37,517 bases of DNA from Deltaproteobacteria bacterium CG11_big_fil_rev_8_21_14_0_20_42_23 (GTDB lineage Bacteria > UBA10199 > 2-02-FULL-44-16). The notes under the pieces are model-generated. The model was not told the DNA's origin. It saw only the letters and a list, made by a program, of their open reading frames with translations, and made no database searches. The DNA lies in NCBI GenBank assembly GCA_002796345.1, contig PCXC01000032.1, forward strand, positions 1-37,517, given 5' to 3'. The translations under genes were made by a program, and so were the position numbers. Below are positions 17,166-24,798 of this stretch, one piece after another (position 1 is the stretch's first letter; each line of letters begins with the position of its first letter).

Positions 17166-17849
17166 TCAACAACACCCCGCTGGGCCGCTTCCAGTCTCTT
17201 TTTTACACTGAATGCTTTTGTAAACAACAGCGCCTGCAATGGCGCCACAAAGAGGTGCAACAAGATAAAGCCACAGTCCTGAAAAATCTTGCGCTAGAAT
17301 TGCTGGTCCAATACTGCGAGCAGGATTAAGTGAAGCGCCTGTCAAACTTCCCCCCACAAGGGCAGCCAGCGCCACTGTTGTTCCAATCGCAATGCCCGCC
17401 ATTTCACCTATGGCACGCGTATCGGTTGCAACACTCATAATCACAAACATCAGCAAAAAGGTGAGCGTAAATTCAATGCCAAAACTTGGCCAGATGCCCA
17501 AAACAAAATGCGTCATTCCAAAATCGTGGCCAGAAGGAAAAAGTTTAAGGTGTAAATATGAAGCCGAAAGCGCGCCGAAGCACTGCGCCAATATATAGCC
17601 AAATACTTTCCGCATCGGGAAATGCCTGGCCACACAAAAGGCAATGGTCACCGCGGGGTTGAAGTGTGCTCCAGAAATATGTCCCAGCGTATACACCATC
17701 ACCGAAATAATTGCGCCAAACGCAAGAGGCACCATGGCCGCAGATACAAACCCCAACTGCGAAAGCAGCACGGCACCACAAGCAATTAAGACCAAGAAAA
17801 ATGTTCCGAAAAATTCAGCAACGTAAGGTGCAAGATTATAACGTTTCAT
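17166..17849 (-). CDS. Aquaporin / MIP-family channel
   Basis: The 227-residue membrane protein has six predicted spans and the two NPA half-helix motifs of the MIP family, SGAHFNPAVT and TGASLNPARSIGPA. The second is followed by the conserved Arg of the selectivity filter. Its length matches AqpZ-type water channels rather than longer glycerol facilitators. The C-terminus ends QCKKETGSGPAGCC, an unusual cysteine-rich tail. AAGGAG precedes the ATG. It sits 13 bases after the M42 peptidase and 89 bases before the peroxiredoxin, a setting compatible with water or hydrogen peroxide conductance (inference). Confidence 0.9.
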   Translation of the reverse strand: MKRYNLAPYVAEFFGTFFLVLIACGAVLLSQLGFVSAAMVPLAFGAIISVMVYTLGHISGAHFNPAVTIAFCVARHFPMRKVFGYILAQCFGALSASYLHLKLFPSGHDFGMTHFVLGIWPSFGIEFTLTFLLMFVIMSVATDTRAIGEMAGIAIGTTVALAALVGGSLTGASLNPARSIGPAILAQDFSGLWLYLVAPLCGAIAGAVVYKSIQCKKETGSGPAGCC

Positions 17850-17862
17850 AAAAACTCCTTGT

Positions 17863-18915
17863 TTAATACGTAAAGGTTGAAGTGTGAATCTCCTGCAATG
17901 CTGCCGAAAGCAAACTCACTCCTGCCTGCAAATCTTTTTTGTGGGCGGCTTCCACAACCGTATGCACATATCTGGTGGGGATGGACATGGTCATCACCGC
18001 AGCACCACTGCCTGCCCGCTGAATACCACCAGCATCGGTTCCGCCACGAGTAAGTAATTCGAGTTGGTATTTAATTTTCTTTTTGTCCGCAACACTTCTC
18101 ATAAAACGAACCAGTTTTGGATTGCTAATGGCCGCGGCATTCGTAATTTGTAAAGCTGGACCATCGCCAAGTTTGCTGATGAAGTTTTCCTCTTTCACTC
18201 CTGGAATATCACACGCAAGTGTTACATCCACCGCAATGCCCACATCGGGGTCTACGTGGAAAGCGCTGGCAATAGCGCCTCTGAGGCCAACCTCCTCTTG
18301 AGTGGTAAACACGGCGTAAATATCAGCGCCGCACTTTTTGCTTTTGAGGTTTTGTAACGTTTTTAGTAAGGTCCACACCGCCACGCGATTATCGAGCGAC
18401 TTTGCGGTAACCAAATCACCAATTTCGGCAAACTCTTGCACCAAAGTAACAGGATCTCCAATTTCAATGTCCTTTTTTACCTTTGCAACAGAAAGTCCCA
18501 GGTCAACAAAGAGTTCCGAAAGGTCTGGCACTTTTTTCTTTTCTTCGTCACTCAACACATGCGCAGGTTTTGTGCCCACCAAACCAAGATGCGAACCAAA
18601 TCTGCCATGCACCATCACTCTTTTTGCTATAAGCGTTTTGGGATCAAAACCACCAAGCGGGCTTAGGCGAAGAAAACCTTGTGCATCAATGAAACGAACC
18701 ACAAATCCAATCTCATCCATATGTCCAGCCAACATCACTTTAAGCGCTGGCTTCTTGCCCTTTATTGATGCCTTTTTGAGGGCGATGACACTTCCCATTT
18801 TATCAATTTTAATTTCATCAACAAGCCCCTTCAGTTCGCGCAAAACAATCTTGCGAATGTCATCTTCAAATCCTGGGGCACCAAAAGCTTCCGTCAATTC
18901 TTTCAATAAGTGCAT
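17863..18915 (-). CDS. M42-family metallo-aminopeptidase
   Basis: The 350-residue product is an M42 peptidase (FrvX/YsdC/glutamyl aminopeptidase group), a cytosolic di-metal enzyme that often forms dodecameric tetrahedral shells. Metal and catalytic residues are visible in order: the His of LAGHMDEIG, the Asp of KSLDNRVA, the Glu pair of TTQEEVGLRG, the Asp of AVDVT and the late His of TRYVHTVVE. GGAGGTG lies just before the ATG. It is the first gene of a probable three-gene minus-strand operon with the aquaporin and peroxiredoxin. The natural substrates of such peptidases are usually short peptides. Confidence 0.92.
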   Translation of the reverse strand: MHLLKELTEAFGAPGFEDDIRKIVLRELKGLVDEIKIDKMGSVIALKKASIKGKKPALKVMLAGHMDEIGFVVRFIDAQGFLRLSPLGGFDPKTLIAKRVMVHGRFGSHLGLVGTKPAHVLSDEEKKKVPDLSELFVDLGLSVAKVKKDIEIGDPVTLVQEFAEIGDLVTAKSLDNRVAVWTLLKTLQNLKSKKCGADIYAVFTTQEEVGLRGAIASAFHVDPDVGIAVDVTLACDIPGVKEENFISKLGDGPALQITNAAAISNPKLVRFMRSVADKKKIKYQLELLTRGGTDAGGIQRAGSGAAVMTMSIPTRYVHTVVEAAHKKDLQAGVSLLSAALQEIHTSTFTY

Positions 18916-18995
18916 AGCACCTCCTTAAGTAACGAACGCTCTACAAAGCTTTCTGCGGAAAATCAACTGAATCTCTGTAATTGAGGAGACTTGCA

Positions 18996-19127
18996 GTCAT
19001 TGCGGAGCGGCTGCGGCAAACTCCTCTGGCAATTCTTACAATTTGCTTGTCATCACGAGGAACGTAGTGACGTGGTGATCTCTTCGGCCAATTGTCAGAG
19101 GAGATCCTTCGTTACACTCAGGATGAC
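18996..19127. repeat. Dispersed palindromic intergenic repeats, copy 3
   Basis: Units run from GTCATTGCGG (18996) through GTCATCACGAGG (19049) to CAGGATGAC (19127). They share the core AATTGTCAGAGGAGATCC with copies 6 and 8. The junction 19075/19076 (GACGTGG then TGATC) is the empty counterpart of the filled site at 24705-24726. The 18916-19209 gap holds only this repeat, the short-word repeat that follows it and the flanking non-coding sequence. Confidence 0.8.
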
Positions 19128-19134
19128 AAACAAA

Positions 19135-19174
19135 ACACCATTGCACTATTGCACCATTGAACCATCGAACTATC
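19135..19174. repeat. Short degenerate tandem repeat (ACCATTGAACC-type)
   Basis: Imperfect tandem copies of a roughly 9-10-base word (CACCATTGC, CACCATTGAAC, CATCGAACTAT) are found here. The same words recur at 34741-34776, also right after a GTCAT-type repeat. Confidence 0.6.
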
Positions 19175-19209
19175 TTGCACCGGAAACGCAACTGCGATAG
19201 TTTCACAAA

Positions 19210-21423
19210 ATGTTTGGGGGCTTAAAGCAGATCTTATTTTTTCACCGTTACCTAAAAGGATATTTTTCCTTTTTTCTTTTTGCGCTTTTTTTCACCGCCG
19301 TTGCAGTTTTGCTCTCGCTCTTAGCGCCGCTGCTCACACGGGTTTTATTCGATTACGCCTATCCTCTGCACAGCCTGCAACTGCTCAACGTTTGCATTAT
19401 GGGCATCGTTGCCATTTACATTTCTCAACTTTTGCTAGGCGCTGTTTCAGATTACCTCGAACTCTATGCCCAACAAGAAGCAACACACAAACTGATGTAC
19501 CAGCTTTATCAGCATTTGCAGGAACTGCCGCTGGCGTTTCACCAAGAGAAAAGCAGCGGAGATCTTATGCACCGTCTTACCGAAGACGTTGGCAACAGCA
19601 TGGGCATGATTATGTCATTGTTGCCAACGCTTCTCATCGACGGCGGAAGGTTTGTGGTAGTGCTTTTGCTGGCTTTTTACATGAACCCAAAACTCACTCT
19701 TTTGGCCACACTCGCTATTCCTCTTTATATTTTAGAAACAAAATTTTTCGCTCATCGCTTACAAAGTGTAAAAAATGAAGCCATCGATTCGGACACCGAA
19801 ATCATGAGCCTTTTGCACGAGAAAATTCCCAGCATCCGTACCATCAAGGCTTTTGGGCAAGAAACACAAGAAGCCCTTTCGTTTTCTAGACTCGTGCAAA
19901 ACCGCTTCAAGATTGGGCTTAAAGAACGCTTGCTTGAAATCACGCATAGTTTTTCCAACTCGCTCACCCTTCAAATGTGGGGCGTTTTTCTTACGTGGTA
20001 TCTTGGTTACAATGTTGTGGTGGGCAAACTCAGCATTGGCGAAATTGTAGCGCTCATGCTGTATTTGGAAATGCTTGGCGATCCCATTAAATCTTTCATC
20101 CATCTTTTTACTTCATGGAAAACAAATGTAGTTTCCATGCAAAGAGTGCGAGAAGTTTTCTCCAACCGAAGTGAACTTAAAAAGAAGAAAGCAGAAAAAG
20201 AACTTGAAGTCACAAGCGGAGCCATATCAACCAAGGCCCTTAGCTTTGAATATCAAAAAGATGAACACATTCTAGAAGATCTCAACGTACAATTTCCCGC
20301 AAAGTCACTCACTGCCATTGTTGGCCAAAGTGGTGCTGGAAAATCAACGCTGGTCAATTTGCTGATGCGTTTTTTTGAGCCTAGCCTCGGTGCCATTTTT
20401 ATTGATCAGCAAAACATCTGTGAAGTAAGCGTGAATAGCCTCAGAAATCATATTGGCATGATTGCTCAAGACTTCAATTTATTCAAAGGAACTGTGCTGG
20501 AAAATATTTTGTACGGCAATGAAAGCAGAACTGAAGCTGATGCTATAGATGCAGCACGTTTTGCGGGCGCCTATGATTTCATCCAAAAGCTTCCTCACGG
20601 AATTCATAGCCAGGTTGGTTTTGCGGGCGAGCTTCTTTCTGGCGGACAACGCCAACGCGTTGCAATTGCGCGCACGCTTTTGCGAGATCCCGATCTTATT
20701 ATTTTTGATGAAGCTACAAGCGCGCTTGACAGTGAAAGCGAATTGAAAATTCAAGAAACCATTTTAAAACTTCGCCAGCACAAAACGGTTATTGTCATTG
20801 CTCACAGACTTTCCACCATCAAAACTGCCGACAACATTCTGGTGCTTGAAGATGGCCACTTAAAAGAACAAGGAAGCTTCGAAGAATTGTTGGCAAAAAA
20901 AGAAGCTTTCTATCGCTACTATTGGAACCAGTTTGGCGGGCTCTCTCACTTTAAACAACAACTCGATCAAGAATTTGAGCGCAGTGTCCGTTACCGATCT
21001 CAATTTTCTTTGGCTATGCTGCAAATACTTAATTACAAAACCATTGCTAAAAACACATCGTTTGCAGCCGACCAGCTTATGCACGAAGTTGATTTCGCCC
21101 TCAAAAAACTGATTCGTCTTGGCGACAATATTGCTTATTACAAAGATGGACTTTTTCTTTTCTTACTTCCAGAAATTGATGATGAACATTTAAATGGTTT
21201 TTTTGCTCGTATGAGTTCAACGCTGCCAAGCTATGACATTCCATCACTGGGTCGCCCGCTAAACCAAACAGACCTTCGTTTTTGCGGCGCTGCCTTTAAA
21301 GGAAAGCTGTTTAAAAATTCAGAATTTCTTCTTCAAGCTTTGGAACGTTTTACTCAAAATGATGACAGCTCTGGTTCTTATCAGATTGAACAAGAAGTTT
21401 TAATGGAAAATTATGAGAACTAA
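19210..21423 (+). CDS. ABC exporter (permease-ATPase) with C-terminal degenerate GGDEF domain
   Basis: The 737-residue product has a six-span exporter membrane domain (residues of about 15-300) and a complete ATPase: Walker A GQSGAGKST (372-380), signature LSGGQRQR (from 476), Walker B into DEATSALD (Asp500, Glu501) and H-loop His532. After the normal end near 580 comes an extra domain of about 155 residues. Its sequence FERSVRYRSQFSLAMLQI and then IRLGDNIAYYKDGLFLFLLP aligns by eye with diguanylate cyclases. The catalytic GGDEF five are here KDGLF (645-649), so cyclase activity is not expected. The fold may be regulatory, for nucleotide binding or dimerisation (inference). The substrate is unknown. 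The stop overlaps the next small gene by 11 bases. No Shine-Dalgarno is obvious. Confidence 0.85.
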   Translation: MFGGLKQILFFHRYLKGYFSFFLFALFFTAVAVLLSLLAPLLTRVLFDYAYPLHSLQLLNVCIMGIVAIYISQLLLGAVSDYLELYAQQEATHKLMYQLYQHLQELPLAFHQEKSSGDLMHRLTEDVGNSMGMIMSLLPTLLIDGGRFVVVLLLAFYMNPKLTLLATLAIPLYILETKFFAHRLQSVKNEAIDSDTEIMSLLHEKIPSIRTIKAFGQETQEALSFSRLVQNRFKIGLKERLLEITHSFSNSLTLQMWGVFLTWYLGYNVVVGKLSIGEIVALMLYLEMLGDPIKSFIHLFTSWKTNVVSMQRVREVFSNRSELKKKKAEKELEVTSGAISTKALSFEYQKDEHILEDLNVQFPAKSLTAIVGQSGAGKSTLVNLLMRFFEPSLGAIFIDQQNICEVSVNSLRNHIGMIAQDFNLFKGTVLENILYGNESRTEADAIDAARFAGAYDFIQKLPHGIHSQVGFAGELLSGGQRQRVAIARTLLRDPDLIIFDEATSALDSESELKIQETILKLRQHKTVIVIAHRLSTIKTADNILVLEDGHLKEQGSFEELLAKKEAFYRYYWNQFGGLSHFKQQLDQEFERSVRYRSQFSLAMLQILNYKTIAKNTSFAADQLMHEVDFALKKLIRLGDNIAYYKDGLFLFLLPEIDDEHLNGFFARMSSTLPSYDIPSLGRPLNQTDLRFCGAAFKGKLFKNSEFLLQALERFTQNDDSSGSYQIEQEVLMENYEN

Positions 21424-21607
21424 TCTTTTAGAAAAAACCTTTGAAAGTTTTACTCTTGGCCTCAACAAAACCAAAGCATGGCTGCTGGTCTTGCTTGGAG
21501 CGTTGTTGACGCTGGCACTTCTTTTTGCAGCTGTCTGGTATTTTCAAAACCCTCTTCAGCTCGAAACAAATCGCACATCCCTGCAACAACTGCTTATGCA
21601 AAAGTAA
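21413..21607 (+). CDS. 64-aa single-span membrane protein coupled to the ABC exporter
   Basis: This small frame starts at ATG 21413, inside the last codons of the exporter gene (11-base overlap). It encodes an N-terminal amphipathic or charged part (residues 1-20), one strong transmembrane helix (about 22-44, KAWLLVLLGALLTLALLFAA) and a polar tail of 20 residues. I know no family for it. Overlap and topology suggest an accessory subunit made together with the exporter (inference). A repeat cluster begins just after its stop. Confidence 0.6.
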   Translation: MRTNLLEKTFESFTLGLNKTKAWLLVLLGALLTLALLFAAVWYFQNPLQLETNRTSLQQLLMQK

Positions 21608-21622
21608 TTCTGGCAATTCTGT

Positions 21623-21830
21623 GTCATTACGAAGGAAGAGATTTAAGTTTGTCATCCTCGCGCTTGCCTGCCTTTGGCAGGAAGGCGGGGATCCAGCAAT
21701 TCAAACACTTTGCTGTCATCCTGAGTGTAACGAAGGATCTCCTCTAACATTTGAACGAGGAGATTGCCACAGTCGCTACGCTCCTTCGCAATGACAGAAA
21801 ATTGTGGGTTCCCGCCTTCGCGGGAATGAC
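21623..21830. repeat. Dispersed intergenic repeat cluster, copy 4
   Basis: Several units of the GTCAT...ATGAC family are joined here (starts at 21623, 21650 and 21714, ending CGCGGGAATGAC at 21830). The unit at 21650 carries a small palindrome at 21663-21681 (CCTGCC, TTT, GGCAGG) between CTCGCG and AAGGCGGGG. The empty form of this site is seen at 13130/13131. Open frames over this region are repeat artefacts. Confidence 0.8.
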
Positions 21831-21847
21831 AAGCTCTCAAATTGAGA

Positions 21848-21858
21848 ACACGCCCTAA
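21848..21858 (-). mobile_element. Solo IS5-like terminal motif TTAGGGCGTGT at the arsC-like stop codon
   Basis: The 11-base motif is identical to the tip of the element end at 83-93 and to 24788-24798. Its first bases supply the TAG stop codon of the ArsC-like gene. No second inverted end was found nearby, so it may be a remnant. Confidence 0.4.
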
Positions 21859-22283
21859 ACTTCAGAACTAATCTGCTCTAGCAATTCTTTCACTCTTCGT
21901 TCGATATCATCTCTTGTCTCTCGCAAAACCTTTTGTTCATTGAGCGTGCCAACAGCGCGATAAGGATCTGGGATTGACCAGTGCAAAACTTTTTTGGCTT
22001 CAGGAACATAAGGACAATGTTCTTTGGCGTTGTCGCAAACAGTAACGACATAATCCATCGTCTTCAACAAGTTAGAATTTATTTTCTCTGAAGTATGACC
22101 TGAAATATCAATCCCAAGCTCACCCATGGTTTCAATGGCAACCGGATGCACTCCACTTGCCATCACGCCTGCACTGAACACTTCAACTTTATCAGCACCA
22201 TAGTGACGCGCAAACCCTTCTGCCATCTGCGATCGAAAGGCGTTACCCGTACAAATAAAAATAATTCGAGTTTTCTTTTTCAT
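21855..22283 (-). CDS. arsC: Arsenate reductase / low-molecular-weight phosphatase family (ArsC, thioredoxin type)
   Basis: The 142-residue product has the LMW tyrosine-phosphatase fold with P-loop CTGNAFRS (Cys11, Arg17). It carries the extra redox pair VCDNAKEHC (Cys83, Cys90), which distinguishes thioredoxin-coupled arsenate reductases from plain phosphatases. The general-acid Asp lies in IPDPY. It would reduce arsenate to arsenite through a cysteine relay (family knowledge). No arsR, arsB or acr3 is adjacent. It follows kbl with a gap of 55 bases containing a GC-rich hairpin. Its stop codon is formed by the IS5-like end motif. Confidence 0.85.
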   Translation of the reverse strand: MKKKTRIIFICTGNAFRSQMAEGFARHYGADKVEVFSAGVMASGVHPVAIETMGELGIDISGHTSEKINSNLLKTMDYVVTVCDNAKEHCPYVPEAKKVLHWSIPDPYRAVGTLNEQKVLRETRDDIERRVKELLEQISSEV

Positions 22284-22298
22284 GTTTCAACTTTTTCT

Positions 22299-22317
22299 CC
22301 CCTCCTAGCGGGAGGGG
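22299..22317. repeat. GC-rich hairpin upstream of the ArsC-like gene
   Basis: CCCCTCC (22299-22305), a five-base loop and GGAGGGG (22311-22317) form a 7-bp stem in an otherwise AT-rich gap. No T-run follows on the minus strand. The stem contains the only strong GGAGG-like sequence ahead of the gene, about 15 bases from its ATG. Confidence 0.5.
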
Positions 22318-22338
22318 ATTAAGGGGAGGGAGAAAATC

Positions 22339-23520
22339 TTATTTCTTCGTTACAACGCTACTAAACGCATCAATGGTTTTATCAAGCTGCTCCCGCGTAT
22401 GAGCTGCAGAAACCTGGCAACGAATGCGAGCTTTTCCTTTTGGCACCACTGGAAAAGAAAAGCCTTTTACATAAACTCCCTTTGCAAGCATAGCCTTTGC
22501 CACATCATTTGCTTTTTTTGCATCGTAAAACATTACGGGGACAATGGGATGTTCACCTTCTAAAAGATCGAGCCCTGCTTGTTTCAATCCACTTCGGAAA
22601 TACTTTGTATTTTCATTAAGCTTCACACGAAGCTCATTACTGTTGAAAATAAGGTCAAGGGCAACAAGTGTAGCTGCAGCAATCATTGGCGGGAGGGCAT
22701 TTGAAAAAAGATATGGACGTGAACGCTGACGCAAAAATTGAATCAGTTCTTTTTTTCCAGTTGTAAATCCGCCAGCAGCGCCTCCAAGCGCTTTTCCCAA
22801 GGTTGAAGTGATAATGTCCACTTGATCCATCACCTTGCAATATTCCGGAGAACCTCTACCTTCTTTTCCCACAAAACCTGTGGCGTGGCTATCATCCACC
22901 ATTACGATGGCATTGTATTTTTTTGCCAAAGCGCAAATTTCATCCAACTTTGCAATGTAGCCATCCATGGAAAACACACCATCAGTTGCAATGAGTTTTA
23001 AAACAGCTTTTTCTTCATCAGCTTTTTGTAAGGCAGTTTCCAATTCTTGCATGTTTGAATTTTCATAGCGATAACGCTTCGCCTTGCAAAGCCGCACGCC
23101 ATCTATGATAGAGGCGTGATTCAAACTGTCGCTGATAATGGCATCGTGCTCACCTAAAATGGTTTCAAACAACCCTTCGTTCGCTTCATAGCAAGAAGAA
23201 TAGAGAATAGTATCTTCTGTGCCCATAAATGTTGTGATGGCTTGCTCCAAATCTTCATGAACCGAAAACGTTCCGCAGATAAAACGAACAGATGCTGTTC
23301 CATAGCCAAATTCATCAAGAGCTTTTTTTGCAGCAGCAATAAGTTGTGGATGATTGGCAAGGCCAAGATAATTATTGGCGCAGAAATTTATCACATCGCC
23401 CTGCTGCGCACGAATGACGGCACTTTGCGAAGAGTAGATAGCCCACTCTTCCTTCCACAAAGCAGCCTCTTCAATGGAAACCAATTCTTGTTTTAGTTTT
23501 TTTTGAAGGTCTTGATACAT
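22339..23520 (-). CDS. kbl: Glycine C-acetyltransferase (2-amino-3-ketobutyrate CoA ligase)
   Basis: The 393-residue PLP enzyme converts 2-amino-3-ketobutyrate and CoA to glycine and acetyl-CoA, the second step of threonine breakdown. Motifs of the alpha-oxoamine synthase family are clear: [47 protein letters not shown] and the PLP lysine in [13 protein letters not shown]. The identity is firmly supported by tdh directly upstream, and the length matches E. coli Kbl (398). A repeat unit of about 50 bases separates it from tdh. Confidence 0.95.
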   Translation of the reverse strand: MYQDLQKKLKQELVSIEEAALWKEEWAIYSSQSAVIRAQQGDVINFCANNYLGLANHPQLIAAAKKALDEFGYGTASVRFICGTFSVHEDLEQAITTFMGTEDTILYSSCYEANEGLFETILGEHDAIISDSLNHASIIDGVRLCKAKRYRYENSNMQELETALQKADEEKAVLKLIATDGVFSMDGYIAKLDEICALAKKYNAIVMVDDSHATGFVGKEGRGSPEYCKVMDQVDIITSTLGKALGGAAGGFTTGKKELIQFLRQRSRPYLFSNALPPMIAAATLVALDLIFNSNELRVKLNENTKYFRSGLKQAGLDLLEGEHPIVPVMFYDAKKANDVAKAMLAKGVYVKGFSFPVVPKGKARIRCQVSAAHTREQLDKTIDAFSSVVTKK

Positions 23521-23536
23521 AAATTATCCCTATCTT

Positions 23537-23587
23537 GTCATCCTCGCGCTTGCCTGCCTTTGGCAGGAACGCGGGGACCCACAATTC
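23537..23587. repeat. Dispersed intergenic repeat inside the tdh-kbl operon, copy 5
   Basis: The unit GTCATCCTCGCG...AACGCGGGGACCCACAATT matches the start of copy 2 (13119). It contains a 19-base insert at 23549-23567 carrying CCTGCC-TTT-GGCAGG, absent from copy 2. Confidence 0.8.
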
Positions 23588-23613
23588 ACTTCTCTTCACT
23601 CAACAAATAATTC

Positions 23614-24648
23614 TTAAACATTCAGCACAATTTTTCCGCACTTCATTTCTTTTGCATTTAAGAGCGACATTGCTTCTGCAATATTTTCTAGTGGGAATTC
23701 GTGTGTGATGACATGTGAAACATCAATTTGCTTCGAGCTTAATAATTCAGCCATGTGATCCCACGTTTCAAACATTTTTCTGCCGTTAATGGCCTTAAGC
23801 GTTGCACCTTTGAAAATGAGATCGTTGGCAAAGTTGATTTCTACTGGCTTTGAGGGAATTCCAAACGCAACAAAAGTTCCTGCACGTTTCATCACTGCAA
23901 AACCATCGTGAATAGCACGTGCCGAGCCGCTCATTTCCAGTACCACATCAACACCGTGGCCAGTAGTAACTGACATGATGGCTTCTTCCGCATTTTGATC
24001 TTTCACATTAATCACATGATCCGGTGAAAACGTGCGCATAAGATCAAGGCGATACGGCTGCATGCCAAGTGCAATCACGGTTTCAGCCCCGGCAGCTCTT
24101 GCAAGTGCACACGAAAAAATTCCAATGGGACCATCGCCAAAAATGGCAACGGTTTTTCCGCGAACGTTTCCTTCGTCTACAGTATAGACTGCATTTCCCA
24201 ACGGTTCCAAAATGGCGCCCAGTTTCCACGGCAAAGATTTTTCCTGTTTCACACAACACAAAGCTGGGAGCGAAAGGTATTCTGCAAAACTACCAGGCCT
24301 GTCGATGCCCACAATCTGCAAATGCTGGCAGAGATGCCTATTGCCGGTGTGACACTGATAACATTTTCCACAAGGGATATGAGTTTCAACGGCAATGTGA
24401 TCTCCCACTTTCAACTCTGTAACACCTTTTCCCAATTCCACTACTTCACCAGCGCATTCATGGCCAATCACAAGTGGAGGCGCAATGCGGCTTGCAGCCC
24501 ACTCGTCCCAATTGTAAATGTGCACATCCGTTCCACACAAAGAGGTGGCCATTACGCGAATAAGCACTTGGCCATCTGCAGGTTTTGGAGTTGGAGCATC
24601 AATTAAGGTTAGGCCGGGTGCTGCAGTTTGCTTGGAAAGCGCTTTCAT
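23614..24648 (-). CDS. tdh: L-threonine 3-dehydrogenase
   Basis: The 344-residue zinc-dependent, NAD-linked dehydrogenase oxidises threonine to 2-amino-3-ketobutyrate, which Kbl then splits. Visible features are the catalytic-zinc site (SLCGTDVHIYNWDEW, GHECAGEVVELG), the four-Cys structural zinc loop (PCGKCYQCHTGNRHLC), the Rossmann motif VAIFGDGPIGIFS and a final KCGKIVLNV. ATG 24648 is chosen because AAAGAGAAAATT precedes it and the length then fits the family (341 in E. coli). An upstream ATG at 24669 would add seven residues. Confidence 0.95.
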   Translation of the reverse strand: MKALSKQTAAPGLTLIDAPTPKPADGQVLIRVMATSLCGTDVHIYNWDEWAASRIAPPLVIGHECAGEVVELGKGVTELKVGDHIAVETHIPCGKCYQCHTGNRHLCQHLQIVGIDRPGSFAEYLSLPALCCVKQEKSLPWKLGAILEPLGNAVYTVDEGNVRGKTVAIFGDGPIGIFSCALARAAGAETVIALGMQPYRLDLMRTFSPDHVINVKDQNAEEAIMSVTTGHGVDVVLEMSGSARAIHDGFAVMKRAGTFVAFGIPSKPVEINFANDLIFKGATLKAINGRKMFETWDHMAELLSSKQIDVSHVITHEFPLENIAEAMSLLNAKEMKCGKIVLNV

Positions 24649-24677
24649 AATTTTCTCTTTTGCACACATGTCACCTC

Positions 24678-24778
24678 GTCATCACGAGGAGCACAGCGAC
24701 GTGGCCTGCCTGCCGGTCAGGCAAGGTGATCTCCTCGGTCAATTGTCAGAGGAGATCCTTCGTTTCACTCAGGATGAC
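24678..24778. repeat. Dispersed palindromic intergenic repeat, copy 6 (filled form)
   Basis: Bounded by GTCATCACGAGG and CAGGATGAC, it is the same unit as 19049-19127 apart from small substitutions and a 22-base insert at 24705-24726. The insert contains TGCCTG, CCGGT and CAGGCA and sits between GACGTGG and TGATC. Confidence 0.8.
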
Positions 24779-24787
24779 AAAATAAGG

Positions 24788-24798
24788 ACACGCCCTAA
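24788..24798 (-). mobile_element. Solo IS5-like terminal motif TTAGGGCGTGT at the pfkA stop codon
   Basis: This third copy of the 11-base motif is in the same orientation as the other two. It supplies the TAG stop of the phosphofructokinase gene. A GTCAT-type repeat ends 10 bases away, as at 21830-21848. Confidence 0.4.

Noticed and set aside
20945-21423. Active diguanylate cyclase
   Set aside because: The GGDEF catalytic five are replaced by KDGLF, so c-di-GMP synthesis is not expected even if the fold is kept.
21478-21840. Several open frames of 60-90 aa on both strands
   Set aside because: They lie in the repeat cluster and overlap the small membrane protein. Their translations (e.g. VILSVTKDLL, SFPRERGNP-like) are typical translated repeat DNA.
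21855-22283. Full arsenic-resistance operon
   Set aside because: No arsR, arsB/acr3 or arsM is adjacent; only the reductase-like gene is present.
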